Shown piece by piece: positions 11,105 to 24,240 of a stretch of DNA of 64,000 nucleotides (the first letter of the stretch is position 1; every line of letters begins with the position of its first letter). Where the stretch lies: positions 69,899 through 133,898 of the forward strand of contig VSDK01027711.1 of assembly GCA_009767595.1 (NCBI GenBank). Direction: 5' to 3'. Made by a program: the position numbers and the translations under genes. A model generated the notes under the pieces. It was not told the origin of the DNA and did not search any database. It was given only the letters and a program-made list of their open reading frames with translations. The stretch is from Symbiodinium kawagutii (taxonomy: Eukaryota > Sar > Dinophyceae > Suessiales > Symbiodiniaceae).

Positions 11105-12061
11105 NNNNNNNNNNNNNNNNNNNNNNNNNNNNNNNNNNNNNNNNNNNNNNNNNNNNNNNNNNNNNNNNNNNNNNNNNNNNNNNNNNNNNNNNNNNNNNNN
11201 NNNNNNNNNNNNNNNNNNNNNNNNNNNNNNNNNNNNNNNNNNNNNNNNNNNNNNNNNNNNNNNNNNNNNNNNNNNNNNNNNNNNNNNNNNNNNNNNNNNN
11301 NNNNNNNNNNNNNNNNNNNNNNNNNNNNNNNNNNNNNNNNNNNNNNNNNNNNNNNNNNNNNNNNNNNNNNNNNNNNNNNNNNNNNNNNNNNNNNNNNNNN
11401 NNNNNNNNNNNNNNNNNNNNNNNNNNNNNNNNNNNNNNNNNNNNNNNNNNNNNNNNNNNNNNNNNNNNNNNNNNNNNNNNNNNNNNNNNNNNNNNNNNNN
11501 NNNNNNNNNNNNNNNNNNNNNNNNNNNNNNNNNNNNNNNNNNNNNNNNNNNNNNNNNNNNNNNNNNNNNNNNNNNNNNNNNNNNNNNNNNNNNNNNNNNN
11601 NNNNNNNNNNNNNNNNNNNNNNNNNNNNNNNNNNNNNNNNNNNNNNNNNNNNNNNNNNNNNNNNNNNNNNNNNNNNNNNNNNNNNNNNNNNNNNNNNNNN
11701 NNNNNNNNNNNNNNNNNNNNNNNNNNNNNNNNNNNNNNNNNNNNNNNNNNNNNNNNNNNNNNNNNNNNNNNNNNNNNNNNNNNNNNNNNNNNNNNNNNNN
11801 NNNNNNNNNNNNNNNNNNNNNNNNNNNNNNNNNNNNNNNNNNNNNNNNNNNNNNNNNNNNNNNNNNNNNNNNNNNNNNNNNNNNNNNNNNNNNNNNNNNN
11901 NNNNNNNNNNNNNNNNNNNNNNNNNNNNNNNNNNNNNNNNNNNNNNNNNNNNNNNNNNNNNNNNNNNNNNNNNNNNNNNNNNNNNNNNNNNNNNNNNNNN
12001 NNNNNNNNNNNNNNNNNNNNNNNNNNNNNNNNNNNNNNNNNNNNNNNNNNNNNNNNNNNNN
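11105..12061. other. Assembly gap (957 N)
   Basis: Run of N between two unrelated minisatellites. It may hide more repeat units or an exon. Confidence 0.99.
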
Positions 12062-12660
12062 CAAGTTCTTTTCCACGGAGACGGAAGAAGAATTCTATTC
12101 CAACGAAAAAGAAGAGTTCTATTCCAAGGTCAAAGAAGAATTTCATTCCAAGGAGACAGAAGAGTTCCATTCCAAGGAGAAAGAAGAGTTCCATTCCAAG
12201 GAGAAAGAAGAGTTCTGCTCCAAGAGAAGGAAGAGTTCCATTCCAAGGTCAAAGAAGAATTCTATTCCAAGGAGAAAGAAGAGTTCTATTGCAAGGAGAA
12301 AGAAGAGTTCCATTCTAAGGAGAAAGAAGAGTTCCATTCCAAGGTCAAAGAAGAGTTCTATTCCAAGGAGAAAGAAGAGTTCCATTCCAAGGAGCAAGAA
12401 GAGTTCTGTTCCAAGACAAGGAAGACTTCCATTCCAAGGTCAAAGAAGAATTCTATTCCAAGGAGAAAGAAGAGTTCTATTCCAAGAGCAGGAAGAGTTC
12501 TATTGCAAGGAGAAAGAAGAGTTCCGTTCTGAGGAGAAAGAAGAGTTCCATTCCAAGGTCAAAGAAGAGTTCTGTTCCAAGGAGAAAGAAGAGTTCTATT
12601 GCAAGGAGAAAGAAGAGTTCCATTCCAAGGAGAAAGAAGAGTTCTATTCCAAAAAGAAAT
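12062..12660. repeat. 24-bp minisatellite, right of the assembly gap
   Basis: About 25 imperfect copies of a 24-bp unit such as GAGAAAGAAGAGTTCTATTC plus CAAG. One frame reads as repeated EKEEF(H/Y)SK, but every frame is open, so I do not treat it as coding. The unit is unrelated to the 13-bp array on the other side of the gap. Confidence 0.95.
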
Positions 12661-13491
12661 GGAAATCGGAAAATTTCAGGTCAAGATTCAGAAGATGCCT
12701 TCAGACTTGAGAGCATGGCATTTGACATTTTCATCGAAATCATTGATAACAATTTTTGATCAAACATTAGAACCTACTTGATTCCCTACCCCAACCTTGT
12801 TGTCCATACATGTTCTATCTGGGGTCTATGCCGGTGTAATGTCATTTTTTCTTGGGGTTTTCGACCCCGAGATGGTGGCCCAAAAATATTGGATTGGGGA
12901 TGCTGCCAGTTGATGCTATGTACCGATGCCTTGCATCCTTGGGACTTGGCGCAGAGCATTGCGAAAATCGTCACCCGGGAAAATAGTGCAACCAAAACCT
13001 TGGCAGAAGAAAGGCCAGGTTTCTGTTCCACTGTTGCAAAGACTGGCCCGTCGCTATGTTTGTTTCCCGAAGTTCAAGCAAATCAGCCATTATCATCCTC
13101 CATTAGCCACTGTTCATGGTTTAGTTGGTTTTAGTTGCTAGATGTTTCTAGTAATAGGGTTGTTGTAACCTATGAGCACCGCAGGGGAAACCTGCAGCTT
13201 CTGCAGATGACCACCTGCTCCAGGTTTCAAATCGCCACGCTGTTCTCCAACAACTTTTTCTCGTTTGGGAAACTCAGTCGACGTCGAGGGCGGTTGTTGG
13301 TGGCAGCGGTAAGAGGAGGCCTTTGGGTAGGAGTAGTAGAAGCAGTCAGAGCAGCAGAAGTTGTAGTGGGAATGGTAGTGGCAATAGTTTTTGTAGCTAC
13401 ATACTTAATTTGTGCTTGACGCATTCGTTTAACACCATTTAATTTGATAGTGGGTCCGGCACACCGACGGTAGCAGCCTCTCAAATCCCAG

Positions 13492-13603
13492 GGACCAATG
13501 TCCTTTTTTGTACTGCGATTGGTCGAAATTCTGCTCTCAATCGTGGCACGATCTGCCTTGACTATGAACAGAGAGTCCTCTTGGATCTGATCGACAGCTG
13601 CAG
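13492..13603 (+). CDS. Probable exon, unknown protein (TNVLFCTAIGR...)
   Basis: AG|GG acceptor and a clean GC donor (GCAG|GCCTCA) enclose 36 codons reading TNVLFCTAIGRNSALNRG then TICLDYEQRVLLDLIDSC. The pattern (hydrophobic strand, then a helix after an R-x-x-x-L motif) is vaguely like the C-terminal domain of GH3 beta-glucosidases, but I do not claim that. The reverse strand is also open here. Confidence 0.45.
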
Positions 13604-16600
13604 GCCTCATTTCCGTAGGGCGATTTCCGTACAGTGAAGCCATGAGGGCAGATCTCTACATGACAACTATCTCCCTCTCTATCTCTCGATATATCCACTT
13701 ATCCAAACATGTGTTTTTACGTGTAATGCATTTAGACCTACAGATACACAAAGAATAGGCATGCGCACACAGGTACAAACACTTACATACATATATCATA
13801 TATCTAAAAGTACAAATTAAAAAGATTCTTGTGTATGCATAAGAGAGGTTTACAGAGCCATAAGTGTTTTGTGTTTCGGCATCACAGGTGGAAGGATGTC
13901 GCCAACGCGTCCACCTACGTCTTAGTGGTCTTGGTCCTTCTGGACTTGAGCGTACTGTGACCAGGGCGGCGGCCGCAGGGGATGAACGCCTGTGAGGGGG
14001 GCCAGTGCGACGGTCTGGTTCGGACCTGATTTTTGGAGCTGGGAGAGTGGATGAAGTTGACCAAAAAAATCAACCAGCATGCAACCAGATGTACAAGCAT
14101 ATATACAGAGATAGATTGATATAGATATAGATCCAGCATGCAACCAGGTCTACCAGCATATAGATAAACATTCATGCGTATATAGTTGCACAGTTGTAGA
14201 ATCAATCCCGCCTGGTTGCTGCAAACTGCTGGGAGCAGCGCTTTCATCAGGACCGGACCCAGTAGACCCAGCCCAGTAGGATGACCATAGCTAAATCTCA
14301 TGTCATTCCAAGGATTTCGTTGTACGAGATCTATTCTGATTGATATTTTTTGGGTATAATCTATTCAAAGAACTATAAGATATGCTTGGATAACTATGTT
14401 TTAGTTTTGATAGATAGATTAGTGCTAACAATATCCATTAAATATGTACTTTAAATATCTCTTGGTGATGTCATTTCATAGATGCTTAGTACATCCATAC
14501 GACGGCCCTGGATCAGCGGTGGGACGAGCGGCGATGCTTGGTGGCGCCATGATCATTCAGCGCTTGAGAGTTTGTGAAGGTACAGGTTGTGGTGTCCGCC
14601 AGGGTCGCTAACTTGGGTTAGTTCACGTTTGGGTACCGCCGATTCTTGTGGGCCATTCCGTTCAGCTATGACCATGATTACTAAGCCTTAGTACGGCAGC
14701 TGGTTAGCGAGCATGGCTAGTACTAGCCTTTTTGTACATGATACTGTATCTTGTTTATAGTTATGGAAGGTCAACCATTTACTCCCTGCGATGATCCTTC
14801 CCCATGAGCAGATGGTCAACTCGTGAGTTGGAGGTGCCTCAAAGGAGGGTGGTGACCAGGGGACGAGTTCAACCCTGGCGGAGATGGATGGGAATGAAGC
14901 ACCATGGTCCTGAACCACCACGGTGTCCTCAAGAAGCCATGGGTTATTGTTGTACCATGCTACATAGCTCATGGATAGTATATTAAGCACCATGGCATGT
15001 ACAACCTCCATGGTATCAAGTATCATTGAGCGGTGGTATTAGGGAAAATGATGCACCATGGTATATACATGAAGTTTAGATTGGCTGTGTGCCCCTGATA
15101 ATCCTGGTGACTCTGGTCATGATACACTCCGGTAAGACAGCTTGGTCGTTGGTCAGTGAGGTATTTTCGGGGCCCGGAGTTCATGATCACCAGGGACTCG
15201 GTCAGTCCCTAACCTCGCAACGGAACACCACCCCTTTTTTGAAGAGAAAATCCGGAAGGGAAATGAGCTATTTCTATAGGTGATATGACTGTCAGCTATG
15301 ATTCATCATGTTTTGCCATTATCAATATCAAACATTGAATATCAAGCTTAGTACTGATCTTTACTACTGTTCTTTGGCAGGTATCAACCAGGAAACCAAA
15401 GTAAGACAATCCTGTTCACAATCCTGCTCTGAGACTATTTGCCAACAACCGTTTGCCAACGACCACCAGACAACAACTATTGTTGGTACAAAACCCCGAT
15501 TATTAGCAGGAGACCGTATTGACAAATCACCGCAATTTTTTGCCAGGGATGGTGGTTCCTTACACTGGCAGCACCCCCGAGTTGTCAAATATTAGTCATA
15601 TATGTCATATTTAGCAATTAATCAAGCATTTTTGGGCTGCCAGTTTTCAGAAACCACCAAATAGACAATGGTTTGCGCTCGGACATGGGTGTTTACCGCT
15701 CTGGATCCGCCAGAAATAAGAGATGGTGCTTCTTTGTTGTGACCACCATGAACTCCCATGATTGAGGGAAAAGATCGTCACCATTTAGTATCAGACTGCG
15801 GTTGACCATCCATCAGGCGTCAACCACTATTTTACCATTGATTAACCATTGGTTGACCACTAAGTAACCAGCAATTACGCATGAATGTAGGATCAAACAG
15901 CCATTACTGGACCAATAATTGACATTTGATAAAATAATGATTAATTGACCGTTAATTAACCATTGATTAACCATGAATTACATAGCCACTGGCTACCTAT
16001 GAATTATGTAAAACTCCGGCTGATCACCTGGTCATTAGCGTTCATGATATCAGCCTTCGGTGGCCGGTGGTCAGCAGTAACGAATGGTTAATGAAAAATG
16101 GGTTCTGATGGATATATGTATATATATATATATGACCAGATATGTGCAGAGTAGTGAGCGTTTCAGATGATGTACATACATGCCATGTTTGGTCACCAAA
16201 TGTTGCTGATGGTTAATGGTGGGTAATGATGAACCACTGCTTGATCATCATATTATCAGTTTTGCATCATTGGTTGTTGAATGGTTAATGATTATATAGT
16301 GGTTAACATCTGATGATTTATAGCTACTGGTTCGAAGCGAATGGTTGACTGGCTGATGAATGATGGATATAATATCTTGCTCACCTGGCTCACCTGGCAG
16401 GTTTATCCACCATAAGATGAGCTTGGCGCTTGATGTTGGTAACGCTTCAGGATGGCTCATGATGGCCAAGAAAAGTGATCAGCAAGCTTTCAATCATGAG
16501 TGTGAGACTGGTTATAAATAGAAAATGGTTCTTAGTGAAGCCCCTATGTCAGCCTGTGATTGTCATTGTTTGTTGTCCATGCTGGGTTGTCTACAACGCG

Positions 16601-16750
16601 TGTAGTTTCACGGCATGACGAGCACCCGTTCACCCAAGGTGCGTGGACGCCCAGTGCATAAATGGAGCGTGAGATGAGGCGTTTACCTGACCTTCACCAA
16701 TTGCAGCAGTTGTCCCGCACCCAGGAAGGTTTCAAAGACTCAGTGCTTCC
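13604..16750. other. Noncoding stretch, nothing firm
   Basis: AT-rich DNA with short runs of ATATGTATATATAT (16110-16135) and patches of ATGGTT/CCATCA motifs. GC-rich spots at 13885-13960 and 14590-14660 could be exons but have no recognisable product. Confidence 0.4.
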
Positions 16751-16950
16751 AGGCCACCCTCCGTGCCAATGTTCGCTGATCAGCCCAAATGCGGGCCGCG
16801 CCTTGAAGCTTCAGCGCCAATTGGAAACAGGTTGCGGGGCCCACTGGGCCTCATTGTGCTGGAATCTTGTGCTCGCAGTGGTCAGTTGTATTCTGAGCAA
16901 ATGTGGGGGCCGCGTTTCCTTCGCAAGCACACGTCCAGGTACACGTGGCG
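16751..16950 (+). CDS. Possible exon(s), unknown protein
   Basis: A GC-rich open stretch in one + frame reads MFADQPKCGPRLEAS, GLIVLESCARSGQLYSEQ and MWGPRFLRKHTSRYTWRR. Composition and residue use look coding, and AG|G and AG|GT motifs occur at its edges. No family is recognised and the boundaries are not fixed. Confidence 0.35.
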
Positions 16951-17560
16951 CAGGACCTGTTTGTGAAAACGTCAGTTTTGGCGGTGTTAGTTAAGGATGT
17001 GCCGCCGTGAGGCACAATAAGAGTTTCGGATCAGAAAGCCATGGAAGCTATTTGTGGCATAAGGGGTTGTTGCCTACCTTAAAACTGATTAATTGTTCTT
17101 TTGGGTGAAGCGGGTGTTCTTGTTTGATGCTGTGGCAGCAGTCAGCTTGAGTTGAGAGCAATCAATCGGTCAACCGACGTTCAATGGGGACAGGGTGCTG
17201 CGCGGTCATTTTCCCCACTTTATTGAAGTGATTTTGAAAGGGTTGGTAGCTACAGCATTGTGGGGCGCCCAAATCATTAAAACTGTCTTGGTTCTTGGAT
17301 TTGTTCGTGCAGTGATTGCCACAAAGAGGTGCCTCATGCCTAGAAGCTGCCTGACCGGTGTTGAGGGAATTGCGGTGCCAGTCGCACCGCAGTTCATCGA
17401 GTCAGCTAAAGTTTCTCACGAGTGGGAACTTCAAAAATCGATGTTTTTCTGTTTGATACGAAATGATTAGCGTTGGATGATTTGGGGGTACGTGATTGTA
17501 AACAACCACCACGCCTGTCAATTGGCCAGATTGGTTGGAACGTACTTGTTTTCGCGGCAG

Positions 17561-17603
17561 GATTGGCAGACCTTGGCCTCGCAAGTCAACGCGCGGATCC
17601 ACG
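17561..17603 (+). CDS. Possible exon, unknown protein (DWQTLASQVNARIH)
   Basis: GGCAG|GAT acceptor and CACG|GTGAAA donor enclose 14 codons plus one base. It may instead continue in the same frame to about 17680 (GVMIFLASRASCGLYLG). I cannot tell which gene it belongs to. Confidence 0.3.
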
Positions 17604-20600
17604 GTGAAAAGGGCACGGGAGTCATGATTTTTCTGGCATCGCGGGCGAGTTGCGGTCTATACTTGGGAACATCAACCATCAACAGGAAGCACATGCAATC
17701 ATCACCAGCCGGTTGGTATCATCCAATTGTGTACTAGAGTGATTACCACCATTGCAAATGTTGCCCATGGTTTGTGTGCTGGTCTTTGTTGATGGTAGGC
17801 TGGCACGCTGTAGGTCATTGTTGAGATGGTCATTATTGGAATTTAGAGGAGACAATGTTTCGAATGGGACGTAAAATCATTTCCTAATTTTGACTGGGAA
17901 CCTTACCAGGTCAGATCGGGTGAATCTACGCGCCGAAATTACAAGTTGAAGGGTTACTTTTTAAAACCAATAATATGGGACTGTTGCAAATGGAGGGAAT
18001 CTACCCATTTTAGTTTTTTTGATTTTAGACCTGTACCATTGCACAAGTAATCCTGCAGAATCACATAACTTTGGTATTTGCAATAACATGTATTTTTACA
18101 TGGACATTCAGTGTGACCTCGGCAAAAATAGCACAAGGCAATATGATAAATGCGACTTGTAAAACGACAGGTGGTGGAATATGTTGTAGGATTTTTTATG
18201 ATTTGGAATGTGGTAGGTTGCACAAATATCATTGTATCTATGTTCGTGTATTAAATATACACATATGTATTTGCAAAGGTAAATGTACATATCACAATAT
18301 ATATTGACATTTGCAAATGTAAATTTACCCGTATGTCTATGCCTGCGTTTCCCAGCGTTCGTCAAGGTTTTTGTTGACATGTGAATGTGTGTTCCCATGT
18401 GCATCCGTGCGTCGACTTTGTACACACAAATGTGCATTGTACATATATTTACATGTGTGTATATGGATATGTATACATTTAAATACATGTAAATATAAAT
18501 TTATGTATATGTATATATATATATGTATTTGTACCTCAATATATTTATAGGTCTATGTATATATGTTCAAATACACACATAGTTTTATTTGTCATATACA
18601 ATTGCATGCACACATACATTTAATTTGTCTGTTAGCATGTGGCAACGTGTTGATCTAGGTCTCTGTAAATTTTTGTAATTGCTGGAGACGAGACATTCGC
18701 ATATCACGTTCGTGTAGAAGTGCGTGGAGTGTCTCAAGGCAACAGTGCTTTCCGTTTTTTGGGCCAGGTCTGATTGGAAACAAGTGCAGGTTGATGCATG
18801 TAGCTGCTCCAGTGACTCCAGGGCATGGCATTTGGCAACCGCAATTCTTTTGTTGACTGCAAAAGTGGCTAAAAAACTCGAAGATTCTGATAATTGTGTC
18901 CACATGCAGGTAGGGGATCAACAACATCAAGCATGTTGTGGCTCAACAGAAAGGGCAAACATGTTGGATCGCCACCGTGCGCCTCCTGTATGGATGTCCG
19001 CGATTTTCCCAGGTCTAGAAGGGACCACTGAAGTGGATTTATTGGAGGATCATCCCAAACCTATGGCGTTGGTGGCTTGAAGCGCCACTAAAAGCGCTAT
19101 GTTCAACTCTGGCCAGTAAACCATTCGTAAATCATGAAGGAGTATATCCCCTGAACAATCATTCTTGCCGACTCAACATCCATGAAGTGTCATTGACTTA
19201 GGCATGATCAACCGATCCGTTCCTCGTGACCTAGGCATGATCAACCGATAATGACCCTCCTCGCCCTGCGAGTAGCACTGCCAACTCAGGCTATTGGCCT
19301 TGATCTCTGGATGGGCCGCTGTCTTCTTCACGGTTGTCGCAGGCACTGCTGGGTGGGCTTCCAAGGGGAGAGGAGGGTAAGTTACTACTGCTATCTACTG
19401 CTTACATTCGCATAGTGAGGAGTCATTTTGAATCATTGGGATTTACAATGACCAGATCTCATCAAACTTTTTTTCCGCAATCTTGCAGGGGCGTGTGCCG
19501 CTGCCTAACTTGCATTATCAAACATCGGAACATCGCAGACTTACCTCAGGCTGTAGGGTTGGAGGGTGAATGAAACAGAGTTGGGTACCAACATGTTTAT
19601 CCATACCCCTATGTAAAAGTAGCTGGCGATAGCTAAAGTAAGTTGGACAGTAACCGTCCGGTACCATCATGTTTATCGATACCCCTATGTAGAAGCAGCT
19701 GGCGATAGCTAAACTGAAATATATCCGGGGTGATTGCCGGCTATGGTAGATACAACCCGTTTGTTCAACGGCGAAACTTAACCAACGAATCTAACGTTTT
19801 GGGGGCACCACTCTGTACAAAGATGAGTTGGTAAAATGTGGGGCCCCAGTGTAGTTGACCAGGTTCCCGTTGACCTCTGATCACCTGAGAGCTGCCCTAG
19901 CTGTGACGCCACCCTCGAAGTAGCATGGATTTAGCCATGAAGAGCCTGGAGCTAAGGTGGAACCCAGTTCCTCCACTAGGAAATCGTGCCATTGAAGCTC
20001 TGCTTTTCAGGGGCCGATGGCTGAGATGCCGCATGGTTTATGAAGTTTCAGCCACCTTAGTCTGGGGATCAAACACCACTTAGAAACTGCATTTGGCAAG
20101 AGCTGTTGATGATTCCTTGATGCGTTTTTGCACATGATTTCTAGCGTGTATCTATATCTGTGCATAGGGAAAGCCGCCTCTGCAAGCAGTTTGCTTGGAG
20201 CCATCTTCCTTCTTGCAGCTATTGATGCAAGGATGGAAGGATACATGGAAGGCTGGAAAGATATGCACATGATGGTCGTCAGCCCTACTTATCACCACAC
20301 ACCTGGCAGTTCTTTCCAAGTCGGGGTCACCTCTTAGTGGCATCCGCCGCAGGCGTGTGCGGCTTCGCATTTCACTTCTACCTGCAGTACTGTTCCTACG
20401 TTCCTGGGCCGTCGCGTGAAGGTCGTTGTTGCTGATTCTGATGGCTCTTAGTGATCTGGTTACGTCGCAAGTGGGATATCCCACGTCTTTTTTGACCCGC
20501 TTGGGGTGAGTTCCTGAGCAAACAAGTGGGACCATCGACCCACTGGCTAGAGATCTACAACACATCCCCCTGGATTTCAGCGATGGATTTGTTGGTGGAT

Positions 20601-21500
20601 TCCTAGGCTTGATGCTTGATAGTTTCTTGGCTTTCCTTTGCCATCCACATTCATCATATCCGAGCTTAACGGTGGGGGAATGCTTATTGCCGAAGCAGAT
20701 GGTTGCCCCGAGTCATCTTTGAAGGTGATCCTACGCTGATGAAGCAGCACGAACATTGAGATTACATCGACCAGTACAAGGGACTGAGCCCACAGCAGTT
20801 GTAAGTTGGATCATAACAGCCTTGGACCACCGGTCAACTGTTCGTAAATCATCTACTGTTGATTCTGGTTAGCTGAAAGTTGATTGATAACTTTCCCAGT
20901 TGTTGTTTACTGAAAACCGTGAATTAGCGGGGTAACAAGCCTCATTTCGGACTTTCCAGCTGGGATGATTGTGAACATCAATGGTTAAATGCAACTCTGG
21001 AGCCCTTAGTGGCTTGAGATGTTCTTTTGCCAATTCTTTCGATGTCCAGGTGAGGCAGATTCAATGAATAGCAGAGTTTTGGTTCATGACGGCTTAGCGA
21101 TAGTCGATGAATGTAAATGATGTAATAAATGATTGCCAATGAATGTCAGTGATGATCATGATAGTTGATGATGGTGAATGATCTGTAAATGATAGTCGGT
21201 GGTGGAAGCTAACGTTGGATCATGGTCAACGATGGTCCATTGTACCAATTGGAAAGGCATGAAGCATCCAACTACTACCGATAAACCATCAAGAAGCACG
21301 GATTTCTTCACGACAATTGGTAAAGCATTAATCACTAGTCGCAACCACCATTAGTAACCAGCATTCACCATTAGCAACTATTCACCACCATTCACCAGCA
21401 ACCACTAGCAACCACCATGAGTTCAGCACGTCACCTCTAAGCATTTGCCAGTAACCACGCACCAACCACTACTAAGCAACCACGGTGGATATTGGCAAGC
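17604..21500. other. Noncoding stretch with AT-rich simple sequence
   Basis: 18230-18600 is rich in ATGTATAT/ACATATGT runs. 19590-19720 holds two near-copies of a segment around ATCCATACCCCTATGTA followed by GCTGGCGATAGCTAAA. No gene supported. Confidence 0.5.
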
Positions 21501-21590
21501 GCCGCGCACCATGGCACCATCCGAGATTGCTTGGTACTACCTCCTGCCCTACACCATCGCTTCCGCCGCCCGGGGACCTGGCTACCTGGG
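21501..21590 (+). CDS. Possible exon, membrane-like segment
   Basis: GC-rich open stretch encoding MAPSEIAWYYLLPYTIAS, then AARGPGYLG, after a possible acceptor at CAAG|CG. It could belong with the terminal membrane exon at 22942-23007, but the phases cannot be checked. Confidence 0.3.
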
Positions 21591-22429
21591 GGTGATCAAG
21601 AAACGACCCTTGGGGACGTGGCTCATTGATCGCTAGATTCCGTTGCTCGGATGTGTTGAGCTGACCGTTACTTGCTGATGGTACTTTGCGTTACTTGCTG
21701 ATGGTTTCATTGACATTTTCGTTTGCGGATGGTGTCAAAGCGAAGCTGTTGGGATTTCTTTATGCTGTTATGATGAATGGATATTGTACGAGTGATTTCA
21801 AGTGAGTTTACACCACTCATGTTTTTTGCTTACTAGTCATGCTTGTCCGGACCTTGATCCCCGTTTGTTCTGCAGGGAAGCAAGCAACATTTTTGTATCG
21901 ATTGCGGACAGAACTATGCACCAGGTGGTTCTTTTCGAATACCAGCTGCAGTTTCTGGCCGCTTAGCCTCAACTGATGCTGACAGAAAGTGGTGATGCCT
22001 CAACCTGACAGGAACATCAACGAAATGCCAGGCGTTAATGGATGCACAAGCACCAGGAATCGACAAACACCTACGATGGGACACACTACCTGTGGTGTCC
22101 ATCCTTTTTCTCCCAGCGCAATGCAGTATGACAAAGCGGTGTCCTCAGGACAGTGAAAGGTGTCCATCAATGGTATATGGTAACAGTAACCATGCTAGAT
22201 CTCATCAATTTCACTCTTGCATGTGCTGTCCTTGGGTCCGATTGACCTTTACAAAGATATGGAGATTGAAGGGTAGCATTAAACCACATTTTCCAGTTGA
22301 TATAGCCATTGTAGCATCATATATAGTGAAGATCAAGAGGCCCATGAGATTTCAACTAGCATCTTTGTTACAACCACCGGTTAAACGTTGGCATCCCAAG
22401 CCGATCTATCAATTTTGACCATCATCAAA

Positions 22430-24240
22430 CACAAGTATATATTGACTGTACTTAACACCATTTTTAGCCCCTGTTGACCACCATTCACTGTCATAAATGG
22501 TCATTAACCATTTTAATCAGTACTATGTATAGCCATCCTTATCCGACCATCATCAACGATGCCATTTTTCTTCATCCAGTACCAACCATTTCTAACCATC
22601 ACGTAGCCATCATCATCACTTAGCCATTCATCTAACATCAGCAGCGAGCCAACATTCATACGAATTTTGCATCTTCAGCATGGCCGTAATTAGCATCAAC
22701 TAACAATCATTTCACCCTTGACCTTCATTTTACCATAATTTGAAAATCTTGAAACCATTATTCACCATGATTAAATTCCATTTCACAATTATTTGACCAC
22801 CATAAACCGACATTAACCACCATTTCACAATCATTTGACCACCATTAACAATCATTCACCATCATTCACCATCATTAACCACGATGATTTGACCGTCATC
22901 TACCCAGCATTCAACCGTCATCCAACCGACCGTTGCTTCAGATCGGTGCCCTGGTGCTATTCATCTTGGGCTTTTGGGCGGCGAAGTTCGGTTTGAGGCC
23001 CGGCTGAACCGGCGGGGGTCTGTGGCGAAGTGGTTGGCAGGTGGCGATGATGTTGTCGTCTTGGTTCATTTCGTTCTGGTTGTGTCGTGGTGATTGTGTT
23101 TTTTCTTAGTTAGCTATTCGGTACGGTAATACAACATCGATTAGGACCCCTGTCAGTTATAGCTGGCTATCCAATCCTACTGAAAGCCTTGGTACCATTC
23201 TTATCCAAAACGCTTCACGAGCTAGATCACCGAGTCATACACCATGCTGCGGAGGGTTCGCAGCCGATCCGTTCCATCAACAGTAGTAGTGTCTTACCAG
23301 GCCTTACCTGGTCATGAGTGGTACTCAACTCCAGCTGGCAATAGCCGCAATAGGGGGAAGTCAGCAAGTTGATAGCATAGCTAATGATGGCAAAGAATCA
23401 GACTGCTTATACTGCCACTGATCTTATAACCACCTGTTGTTTACTAAGCCCATCTGAATCACCACCAGTATAGCTGCTTAGGATTTGCCGGCTGGTGCTT
23501 GAATATCGTTGCAGGGGTCCTGCACCTACCTAGTTGACATTCGGCTAGCGCTATGACTGTGCCATGGCATGTTGTGCTAGGCTTAACCTGAATCAACCCC
23601 ATTCTTAAGCAATGAACCATCAATTGGTCATCGATGAACGATGCTTCACCATCATCAATCATTGTTAGCTATCAATTATATAACCATCGATTTACCATCA
23701 TTAAATCATCAGAAATCAATTAAAACCATCATTTAACCCTCATTTAACCACTCTCAAATATCATCAAAGCCAATCAACCAACCATCACTCATGGCTTGGC
23801 GCCATCACCAGCAACGCCTCAGGGTCATCGCGACCAGTGAGAAGCTCAGGGTCACACTCGCCTGCAAAAGGAAGAAGGTGAGTCCAATGGAGTTCACTGT
23901 TTAAATGATTTTTCAACCAATTCCCTAAAACAGTTTCAATAATTTGAAAGTTTTGAATTAGTTTTAGTCGAACTGAAAGTTTTGGATTATGAACCAATTC
24001 CCTAAAATCCAAACCTTTCAAAACTTCCGCGCCTACTTCCCGTTCCCTCGAAGTTGCCATGGCCTTTGCCAGTTTTGGTGAAGTGAATTGAAGCATCATT
24101 AATCAGTGCGAGCCATCCGTTGATCAAGCACTACTCAACCATAAATCAGCCATCGGTTAGCCACTAATTAACCATCCATCAACCCTTAATCAACCATTAC
24201 AAACCATTGAGTAGGCATCATTCACCCATGGTTTTTGATC
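22430..24240. repeat. CCATCATTAACC-type low-complexity DNA
   Basis: Long quasi-repetitive + strand runs of CCATCATTAACCACCAT, densest at 22480-22920 and 23640-23790, interrupted only by the GC-rich exon candidate at 22942-23007. Confidence 0.7.
22942..23007 (+). CDS. Possible terminal exon with a C-terminal transmembrane helix
   Basis: After TTCAG, 21 codons then TGA: IGALVLFILGFWAAKFGLRP plus Gly. A strongly hydrophobic helix with a short basic tail looks like the end of a membrane protein. The gene is not identified. Confidence 0.4.
   Translation: MGALVLFILGFWAAKFGLRPG

Noticed and set aside
10553-12710. Very long ORFs (400-609 codons) across 10.5-12.7 kb on both strands
   Set aside because: They consist of minisatellite translation and 957 N. 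Stop-free repeats explain them.
13227-13643. Minus-strand ORF of 138 codons (FIVKADRATIESRI)
   Set aside because: Competes with the + strand exon at 13492-13603, which has proper splice boundaries; the minus frame does not.
21350-22920. Regular CCACCATTAACC spacing as a CRISPR-like array
   Set aside because: Units are of variable length and degenerate, with no constant repeat or unique spacers; the DNA is eukaryotic.
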